The notes beneath the pieces were generated by a model. The model was not told the DNA's origin, did not search any database, and saw only the letters and a program-made list of their open reading frames with translations. A DNA stretch of 64,000 nt, taken from assembly GCA_011088215.1 (NCBI GenBank), contig JAALKD010000007.1, positions 28,753 through 92,752 of the forward strand, written 5' to 3'. The position numbers and the translations under genes are program-made. The DNA is from Sphingomonadales bacterium (lineage in GTDB: Bacteria > Pseudomonadota > Alphaproteobacteria > Sphingomonadales > Kordiimonadaceae). Positions within the stretch are counted from its first letter, which is position 1; each line of letters begins with the position of its first letter. Shown piece by piece: positions 58,136-64,000 of the stretch.

Positions 58136-58151
58136 AGCACAGGCTGTGCCA
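58136..58151 (-). promoter_or_regulatory. Sigma-54 (RpoN) promoter of glnB-glnA
   Basis: On the minus strand TGGCACAGCCTGTGCT: the -24 GG and -12 GC are 12 bases apart and only one base differs from TGGCAC-N5-TTGCW. Transcription would start near 58125. Two direct TGCACAA repeats at 58227-58233 and 58246-58252 lie about 100 bases upstream and may be NtrC half-sites. Confidence 0.75.
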
Positions 58152-58316
58152 AGTGAAGATTTGGCGGGAAAGCCGCGGTAGCCATGCGTTTTGCTATGCC
58201 GTCAGACACTCAGAGCATTCCCAAATTGCACAATAAATAGGCAACTGCACAATTGTTGATCTGAAATGTTGGATACGGTGCGGATAAACCCACAGGAAAT
58301 TAGTTCACTTTCACGC

Positions 58317-58345
58317 TTGACGAGGCCTTACAACTCGGCATAAAA
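58317..58345 (+). promoter_or_regulatory. Promoter of tRNA-His
   Basis: TTGACG (58317-58322) and CATAAA/ATAAAA (58339-58345) with a spacer of 16-17, about 20 bases before the tRNA. Confidence 0.6.
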
Positions 58346-58365
58346 CGGCGCACCATTCAGAGCGT

Positions 58366-58443
58366 GGCGGGTGTAGTTCAGTTGGTTAGAACGCCAGATT
58401 GTGATTCTGGAGGCCGCCGGTTCAAGTCCGGTCACTCGCCCCA
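58366..58443 (+). tRNA. tRNA-His (GTG)
   Basis: Complete cloverleaf with the extra G(-1) at 58366 opposite discriminator C73, diagnostic of tRNA-His, and encoded CCA. Acceptor GCGGGTG/CACTCGC; anticodon stem CCAGA/TCTGG with loop TTGTGAT; T arm CCGG-TTCAAGT-CCGG. Confidence 0.97.
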
Positions 58444-58463
58444 TTCTGAAGAGTTTTTTCAAG

Positions 58464-58486
58464 AAGTCCCTTTCGGGGCTTTTTTC
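58464..58486 (+). terminator. Terminator after tRNA-His
   Basis: AAGTCCC (58464-58470), loop TTTC, GGGGCTT (58475-58481), then T-run. One G-U pair. Confidence 0.8.
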
Positions 58487-58577
58487 TTTTGATACACTGC
58501 CGCAAATTGAACTGATTCTCGCCGTGGCCAATGTAAGGCCAAAAAGTCGCGGGAATGTTAATGTTCCGGGGGGAACT

Positions 58578-60077
58578 GTGGCTGTTTACACTAAGCAAAA
58601 ATCACATGTGCTACTAACGGCGCAACAATCACGCGACTTAGACGCCGAGGCAATCAAGCTTGGCGTTAGCGGCGAAAACCTGATGGAGGCAGCGGGACGT
58701 GCGGTCGCAGACATGTTGGCTGAATACATCGGAACACCGCTGGAAGCTGGCGGTACGGTTATAATTTTGTGCGGCCCTGGCAACAATGGCGGTGACGGAT
58801 TTGTCGCGGCGCGCCATCTGGAAGAATGGGGATATCCCATATCCCTCCGATGCGGTGTGTTGCCCAGCAAACTCAAAGGTGATGCTAAATTGGCGGCTAA
58901 CAAATGGCGAGGGCCCGTCGAGGCTATGTCAGACGCAGGTCTCAAGGAAGCTGCCGCGATTATTGACTGTCTGTTCGGTACCGGTTTGAACAAACCCATT
59001 GAAGGTGAGCTTGCTGAGATTGTTGGTGCGGTAAACAGTGCAGGCACTTTTGTGCTGGCGGTTGATGTCCCGTCAGGACTATCTGCTGATACTGGTTTGC
59101 CAATAGGTCCGTGTATTGAAGCCGGCGCAACCATCACATTTAACCTTAAGAAAACCGGGCATGTCATTGTACCAGGAAGATATCTATGCGGCGGTAATTG
59201 CAATATTGTTGCTGCAAATATAGGTATTCCCGAGAAGGCGTTTTCAGCAATAAACCCCCAAGAATTTGAGAATGTTCCGGACTTTTGGGGATCAAATTTC
59301 CCATTTTCCGGGCCGCAAACCCATAAATACGGTCGCGGCCACATGTTAGTTTTGGGTGGTAAAGAACCCACCTTGGGAGCATCTCGATTAGCCAGCTTGG
59401 CAGGCCTTAGAGTTGGCGCCGGATTGGTAACATTGGCCGCACCAAGTGAAACCTACCCTGTTCAGGCATCAGCCTTAATGGATGTGATGGTTCGGCGCTT
59501 TGACAGTGCTTTTGGTTTCATGGGTATCGTCAACGACCCGCGAATTAAGGCTGTGTTGGTGGGCCCGGGAGCAGGACTAGGCGAAAAAACCGTTGACCTG
59601 GTCAAACAAGTTGGAGCGAAAAAGAAACATTTGGTGCTTGATGCTGACGCTCTAGCCAGCCTTGTGGGCCGCCGCGAGGTAATTCATGAGCTGAAGTCGC
59701 CAGAAATAGTCCTTACCCCCCACGAGGGTGAGTTTGCGAAGCTATTCCCAGAGCTTGACTTTAACGCCGATCGGTTGGAAGCAGTGCGCAAAGCCGCTAA
59801 AACAACCGAAACCGTTATTGTCCTCAAAGGTGTCAGCACAGTAGTGGCTGCTCCGGACGGACGGGTGAGCATAGCAACCAACGCGCCGTCCTGGCTCTCA
59901 GTCGGTGGAACAGGCGATGTTCTGTCTGGTATGGTGTGCGGCCTGATGACCCAGGGCATGCCAGCGTTTGAGGCCGCGTCTGCAGCTGTCTGGATCCACG
60001 GTGAAGCCGGAATGAAGGCGGGCAGGGGGTTGATCGCATCTGACTTGCTGGATGTCATACCCCGCGTGCTTCCTTAG
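58578..60077 (+). CDS. nnr: Bifunctional NAD(P)H-hydrate repair enzyme
   Basis: Repairs damaged NAD(P)H hydrates. N-terminal epimerase (NnrE/YjeF-N, residues 1-215): LMEAAGRAVAD, GPGNNGGDGFVAARHL. C-terminal ADP-dependent dehydratase (NnrD, about 225-495): NNGGD-like and LTPHEGEFAKL, VGGTGDVLSGMVCGLM. GTG 58578 has GGGGGGA four bases upstream; the open frame runs back through tRNA-His and its terminator, which is not coding. 499 residues, normal for the fused form. Confidence 0.94.
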   Translation: MAVYTKQKSHVLLTAQQSRDLDAEAIKLGVSGENLMEAAGRAVADMLAEYIGTPLEAGGTVIILCGPGNNGGDGFVAARHLEEWGYPISLRCGVLPSKLKGDAKLAANKWRGPVEAMSDAGLKEAAAIIDCLFGTGLNKPIEGELAEIVGAVNSAGTFVLAVDVPSGLSADTGLPIGPCIEAGATITFNLKKTGHVIVPGRYLCGGNCNIVAANIGIPEKAFSAINPQEFENVPDFWGSNFPFSGPQTHKYGRGHMLVLGGKEPTLGASRLASLAGLRVGAGLVTLAAPSETYPVQASALMDVMVRRFDSAFGFMGIVNDPRIKAVLVGPGAGLGEKTVDLVKQVGAKKKHLVLDADALASLVGRREVIHELKSPEIVLTPHEGEFAKLFPELDFNADRLEAVRKAAKTTETVIVLKGVSTVVAAPDGRVSIATNAPSWLSVGGTGDVLSGMVCGLMTQGMPAFEAASAAVWIHGEAGMKAGRGLIASDLLDVIPRVLP

Positions 60078-60131
60078 ATTTATCTACATTCACTACTTGC
60101 CTTTAGCTAAAAAACGCATAATTCAAAAGGC

Positions 60132-61712
60132 ATGAAGCACAAGTTAACACAGACTGCTTTGGCTTGCTGTGGGGCATTGCTCTCGGTTTTTTTCCTTCTG
60201 TTTCTACTGAACACTAGCAGTAGCGAAGCACTAGGCCAAAACGATAACAGCGACAAAATTTATGACATTGTGTTGCCCGGTGGCCGGGTTATCGATCCCG
60301 AGACTGGGCTGGACGCTGTCCGTAATGTTGGAATCAAAAGTGGCTCCATAGAAGCCATTTCCACCGCGCCACTACGCGCGCAGGATACTGTTGATGTCAG
60401 CGGGCATATCGTTTCGCCCGGCTTTATCGACCTGCACACCCATTCGCCGACACCGCTGGGGCAATATTATCAAGCGATGGATGGCACCACCACGGCGCTG
60501 GAGTTGGAAGCCGGAGCGTTTCCCGTTGCTGAGTATGGGTCGACAATTCACGAACAACCGCTGATCAACTACGGCGCCTCCACCGGTTACATCAGTATCC
60601 GGGCGCTGGAAAAGCAGGGGATAAAAGCGCCCCATCATATCGCTGCGCCCGAGCCGGTCGGGATAAAAGGTTATTGGACCGCCCTAAAATCCCTGTTTAC
60701 CGAGCAACGACAGGTGTTCGAGGAGAAAGCAACCGCCAATGAGCGCAAGGCACTGCGTGCACTACTGGGAGAGGGATTGAGACAAGGCGGCATCGGCATT
60801 GGTTTGGCGCTTGACTATATAAGTGAAGGCGTCGATTCAGCAGAACTACGGATGATCTTTGAGGCCGCCGCTGCCCACAATAGTGTAGTTTTTGTTCATA
60901 TCAGGCGCGGCGTCAACGGTGACCCCGGCGGCCTCTATGAAGTAATGGAACTGGCAAAAAAAACGGGTGCGTCGCTGCACATTTGCCATCTGCAGCATAA
61001 TGCAATGAGGAATACCGCCTTATTTTTGAACGAAATTGCAAAGGCATGCCAGCAAGGTGTTGATATCACCACCGAAATATTACCGTATAACGCCGGTTCA
61101 GCCTTGATATCATCAGCGGTTTTCAACAGAAACTGGCAAGAGATATTTGATATCACATATGAGGATGTTGAGTGGGCCGCCACTGGCGAACGGTTCACTG
61201 AAGAAACATGGCGCGAACGGAAGAAGAATGGCCCAGACGGGCAGGTGATCCACCATTATGTTAAAGAAGACTGGACCAGAAGAGCACTGGTTGAGCCCGG
61301 TGTAATGATTGTGTCAGACCTATTGCCCATGCTGAGCGAAGACAAAAACGTAGCACCTCACAATGCCGTCTTCACCACAGTTTTGGCCCGGTATGTTCGA
61401 GACGAACCGCTGCTGGACATGAACACTGCATTAGCTAAAATGACATTGTTGCCAGCAAAACGCCTTGAAAAGATTGCACCTGCGTTCAAGAAAAAAGGTC
61501 GACTTCAAATTGGCACAGATGCGGATATCACGGTTTTCAATCCCGCAACGATCAAGGACAACGCTACATATGCAAATCCTTATCAGACCGCAGACGGTAT
61601 CAGTTATGTGATAGTCAATGGAACCATGATTGTGCGGGCAGGTGAGCTGGTGCGTGGCGCTTACCCTGGCAAAGAAATCCTGTCCGACCATGCCTTCGAA
61701 GAAGCTCAATAG
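60132..61712 (+). CDS. Exported amidohydrolase, D-aminoacylase/N-acyl-D-amino acid deacylase-like
   Basis: Protein of 526 residues with an N-terminal signal peptide or anchor (ACCGALLSVFFLLFLLN). The amidohydrolase metal motif IDLHTHSPTP, the carboxylated-ligand region ALELEAG and the later HICHLQHNAM are visible; the C-terminal strand reads GRLQIGTDADITVFNP. Close in pattern to N-acyl-D-amino acid deacylases, which release D-amino acids. At most loosely related to the other exported amidohydrolase in the window (40623). Substrate unknown. Confidence 0.82.
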   Translation: MKHKLTQTALACCGALLSVFFLLFLLNTSSSEALGQNDNSDKIYDIVLPGGRVIDPETGLDAVRNVGIKSGSIEAISTAPLRAQDTVDVSGHIVSPGFIDLHTHSPTPLGQYYQAMDGTTTALELEAGAFPVAEYGSTIHEQPLINYGASTGYISIRALEKQGIKAPHHIAAPEPVGIKGYWTALKSLFTEQRQVFEEKATANERKALRALLGEGLRQGGIGIGLALDYISEGVDSAELRMIFEAAAAHNSVVFVHIRRGVNGDPGGLYEVMELAKKTGASLHICHLQHNAMRNTALFLNEIAKACQQGVDITTEILPYNAGSALISSAVFNRNWQEIFDITYEDVEWAATGERFTEETWRERKKNGPDGQVIHHYVKEDWTRRALVEPGVMIVSDLLPMLSEDKNVAPHNAVFTTVLARYVRDEPLLDMNTALAKMTLLPAKRLEKIAPAFKKKGRLQIGTDADITVFNPATIKDNATYANPYQTADGISYVIVNGTMIVRAGELVRGAYPGKEILSDHAFEEAQ

Positions 61713-61765
61713 TCAATAAATTACCGTTTTTACCTCGAAAAGCATGGAACCCTGCATAAAAAAAC

Positions 61766-61793
61766 TTGTGCTCTGCGGCGCGCCTGCTATAAG
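61766..61793 (+). promoter_or_regulatory. Possible promoter of tRNA-Leu
   Basis: TTGTGC (61766-61771) and TATAAG (61788-61793) with a 16-base spacer. It is 124 bases before the tRNA, which implies a long leader; a closer promoter may have been missed. Confidence 0.4.
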
Positions 61794-61916
61794 CGCGTCA
61801 AACAGCGCTCAGGGCTACTTTGCTGCCCGTGATGCTGAGTGGAATTGACCACGTTATTTATATAGGCAGGGATGCTCGAGCCGATGTTTCGGGTATAGGC
61901 TCTGTCGTTTGGTTTT

Positions 61917-62001
61917 GCGGGCGTGGCGAAATTGGTAGACGCGCTAGATTTAGGTTCTAGTTTCTTCGGAAGTGGGGGTTCAAGTCCCTTCGCCCGCACC
62001 A
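61917..62001 (+). tRNA. tRNA-Leu (TAG)
   Basis: 85 bases with a class II variable arm and encoded CCA. Acceptor GCGGGCG/CGCCCGC; anticodon stem CTAGA/TCTAG with loop TTTAGGT, so anticodon TAG; T arm GGGGG-TTCAAGT-CCCTT region. Confidence 0.96.
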
Positions 62002-62092
62002 ATTACTCTGGGGACGCAAGTCCCACGACTACAGGATGTTTCAAAGGCCAAAGGCCAGTGAAGACAATTGAAATAGATAAGAGAGATAGAAC

Positions 62093-63589
62093 ATGCAGAT
62101 CGAAGAACTGCTGATTGACGGCCTGAAGCACGAATACAAAATTACCGTACCGGCGAAAGATCTGGATGCCCGGATGGATGCAATCCTGACCGAGTTTCGT
62201 GCAACAGCTAAAATCAAAGGCTTCCGCCCCGGCAAAGCACCGCTATCGCTGTTAAAGCGCATGCACGGCGAGCGCGCCCAGGGGCAGCTCCTGAATGAAA
62301 CAATGCAGGAAACCTCTGCAAAACTGTTTGAAGAAAAGAAGCTGAAGCCTGCAATGCGTCCCGAAGTTGACATGGTAAGTGACTATGATGACGGCAAAGA
62401 CCTCGAATATAAGCTGACAATCGAAGTTCTTCCTGAGATCGATGTTGAGGCTTTCAAAGCACCAGCTCTTGAGCGTTGGGTTGCTGAAGTTGACGAAAAA
62501 TCAATTGATGCTTTCGTTGAGCGCATCGCCAGCCAGCAAAAATCATTCAAAAAGGCTGCGAAAACAGCCAAAGCCGACCAGGGCGACGCGGTTCTGATCA
62601 ATTATATTGGCCGGGTCGACGGCGAGGAATTTGACGGCGGCGCCGGCGAAGACTTCCAGCTGGAACTAGGTTCAGGCATGTTTATCCCTGGCTTTGAAGA
62701 ACAGCTTGTCGGCGCGAAGGCAGGAGACAACAAGGTTGTTGCGGTTACTTTCCCGGAGCAGTATCAATCTGAAAGCCTTGCAGGTAAAGCCGCAGAGTTT
62801 ACTGTTGATGTACTTGAGGTACGTAAGCCTTCTGAAGCAAAAGTTGACGAAGATCTCGCCAAAAACATGGGCTTTGACGACCTCGCAACCCTGCGTTCGT
62901 CTGTTAAAGAACAGCTTGAAGCCGATAACGCAAATCTGACACGCGCCCACATGAAGCGCGGCCTGCTTGACGCCCTGGCTGACGAGTATGATTTTGCGGT
63001 GCCTGCTGGCATGGTCGACCTGGAGTTCGGCCAGATTTGGCAGCAGATACAGCAAGACGCTATTAACTCAGGCGAAGCAACGGCAGAAGATTTTGAAGGC
63101 ATGAATGAGCCAGCTGATAAGGCTGAAGCTGATGAGTTCCGCTCAATTGCTGAACGCCGTGTGCGTCTTGGCTTACTACTTTCGGAGATTGGCGTTGCCA
63201 ACAAAGTGGAAGTGAACCAGGAAGAAGTGAACAAGCGAGTGATCGAAGAAGCACGCCGCTTCCCGGGTCAAGAAGCGCAAGTTTTTGAATACTTCCAGAA
63301 AAATGATGAAGCCCGAGCTCAGTTACGTGCGCCGATCTTTGAAGAAAAGGTTGTAGATTTTGTTATTGAAAGCGCCAAGTTGACTGACAAAACAGTGACC
63401 CGCGACGAGCTAGAAGCGGCAGTTCGCGCGCTAGACGAGGAAGAGGCTAACCCTGGCGCAGACAAAGCCAAGAAGAAGCCTGCCGCAAAGAAAAAAGCCG
63501 CACCTAAGAAAGCTGCGGCTAAAAAAGCACCTGCTAAGAAGGCGCCTGCTAAAAAAACAGCAGCGAAGAAACCAGCTGCAAAGAAGTAA
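62093..63589 (+). CDS. tig: Trigger factor with a Lys/Ala-rich C-terminal tail
   Basis: Ribosome-bound chaperone and prolyl isomerase. Ribosome-binding signature FRATAKIKGFRPGKAPLSLL near residue 45; FKBP domain about 160-245 (DAVLINYIGRVDGEEFDGG, GMFIPGFEEQLVGA); helical chaperone arms after that. The last 44 residues (from codon 63455) are almost only Lys, Ala and Pro, with repeats of the AAKK and APAKK type, like a histone H1 tail. The rest (454 residues) has normal length. Ribosome site GAGAGA. Confidence 0.96.
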   Translation: MQIEELLIDGLKHEYKITVPAKDLDARMDAILTEFRATAKIKGFRPGKAPLSLLKRMHGERAQGQLLNETMQETSAKLFEEKKLKPAMRPEVDMVSDYDDGKDLEYKLTIEVLPEIDVEAFKAPALERWVAEVDEKSIDAFVERIASQQKSFKKAAKTAKADQGDAVLINYIGRVDGEEFDGGAGEDFQLELGSGMFIPGFEEQLVGAKAGDNKVVAVTFPEQYQSESLAGKAAEFTVDVLEVRKPSEAKVDEDLAKNMGFDDLATLRSSVKEQLEADNANLTRAHMKRGLLDALADEYDFAVPAGMVDLEFGQIWQQIQQDAINSGEATAEDFEGMNEPADKAEADEFRSIAERRVRLGLLLSEIGVANKVEVNQEEVNKRVIEEARRFPGQEAQVFEYFQKNDEARAQLRAPIFEEKVVDFVIESAKLTDKTVTRDELEAAVRALDEEEANPGADKAKKKPAAKKKAAPKKAAAKKAPAKKAPAKKTAAKKPAAKK

Positions 63590-63624
63590 TTTATTAAGCC
63601 TTTCGAGGCTAAATCGATCTTGGG

Positions 63625-63648
63625 AGGGAGCTTTTGAGCTCCCTTTTA
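63625..63648 (+). terminator. Terminator after tig
   Basis: AGGGAGC (63625-63631), loop TTTTGA, GCTCCCT (63638-63644), then TTTT. Confidence 0.85.
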
Positions 63649-63807
63649 TTTTGGCCTTTAAATATCATGTGGGATTTACCACATAATCGGACCAGATAAG
63701 TTATTCGCTTGCGGCGGATTAATCCCGTTGCTACAGCTTTTTAAAAGGCGCATTGATCACTTCCAGTGGATCAAGGCGACGACCGACTGCACCAATAGGA
63801 GTGATGC

Positions 63808-64000
63808 ATGAAAGATATTATGGGTGAATTCACCAACGCTTTGGTTCCAATGGTTGTGGAACAAACCAACCGGGGTGAGCGCTCGTTTGATATTTATTCA
63901 ATGTTGCTTCGCCAGCGCATCGTCTTTCTTACCGGTCAAGTCGATGATCTGGTCTCAAGCCTGGTGGTTGCCCAGTTGCTGTATCTGGAAGCAGAAGACC
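63808..64000 (+). CDS. clpP: ATP-dependent Clp protease proteolytic subunit, 3' end outside the window
   Basis: First 64 codons of ClpP. Start at ATG 63808 with AGGAG six bases upstream. [30 protein letters not shown] is the typical ClpP N-terminal segment; the catalytic Ser, His and Asp lie beyond the window. The tig-clpP order is conserved in alphaproteobacteria. Confidence 0.95.
   Translation, partial: MKDIMGEFTNALVPMVVEQTNRGERSFDIYSMLLRQRIVFLTGQVDDLVSSLVVAQLLYLEAED

Noticed and set aside
58401..58577. Upstream extension of nnr
   Set aside because: It reads through tRNA-His and its terminator; GTG 58578 has a strong ribosome site.
61923..62114. 63-codon frame starting inside tRNA-Leu
   Set aside because: It is the usual false frame read through a tRNA-Leu; it overlaps the tRNA and the tig leader.

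Overview
The window reads as a contiguous stretch of alphaproteobacterial chromosome. The evidence is the ALA-synthase type of HemA, the order DUF177-plsX-ihfA-merR, the order rpiB-glyA-nrdR-ribD-ribE-ribB-ribH-nusB-thiL, the order radA-cvpA-purF-SDR, and a glnB-glnA operon behind a sigma-54-type promoter. Base composition is moderate (about 50% GC by eye). An exosortase A locus, a LytTR two-component pair, a proton-pumping pyrophosphatase and a methylmalonyl-CoA mutase operon would fit a free-living, probably marine, member of the Kordiimonadales/Emcibacterales/Sneathiellales type of lineage. That placement is inference. I saw no phage, IS element, CRISPR array or rRNA gene.

Layout. 1-4116: end of an exosortase A (PEP-CTERM) locus: glycosyltransferase, XrtA-EpsI fusion, amidotransferase. 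4133-6256: PhoB and PhoR. 6477-9548: the most unusual part, an Asp-rich protein with a Tat-like leader, then a tightly overlapping PqqD-like / HprK-like kinase / nucleotidyltransferase cassette. 9714-16308: aroF-type class II DAHP synthase, nadE, gltX, cysS, trmJ. 16383-20351: a lectin-like protein, hemB, a MarR regulator, hemA and a small protein. 20531-28108: rpiB, glyA, nrdR, the riboflavin genes, nusB, thiL and a FliL-like protein. 28338-34598: hppA, bamE, a cytochrome bc1 assembly chaperone, DUF177, plsX, ihfA, merR, tRNA-Pro. 34743-42062: TauE-type permease, mutA-mutB-meaB, a secreted amidohydrolase. 42242-52795 (minus strand): a frameshifted SDR gene, purF, cvpA, radA, mlaF, mlaE, an enoyl-CoA hydratase, a DEAD-box helicase, parE. 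53029-58151: a small protein, a LytTR response regulator and kinase, a frameshifted unknown gene, glnA, glnB. 58317-64000: tRNA-His, nnr, a second secreted amidohydrolase, tRNA-Leu, tig, and the start of clpP.

How the parts work together. The first 9.5 kb appears devoted to envelope and exopolysaccharide functions plus a peptide- or protein-modifying cassette of unknown target. Most of the rest is core metabolism: tetrapyrroles, riboflavin (with a RibB whose GTP cyclohydrolase II half has lost its zinc cysteines), one-carbon, purine, propionate and nitrogen assimilation. Two genes (SDR near 42590, unknown gene near 55614) are each broken by one apparent single-base deletion. These could be real mutations or assembly errors. 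fabH is missing from its usual place between plsX and ihfA, where a strong terminator sits instead. No stretch over 300 bases lacks a gene.
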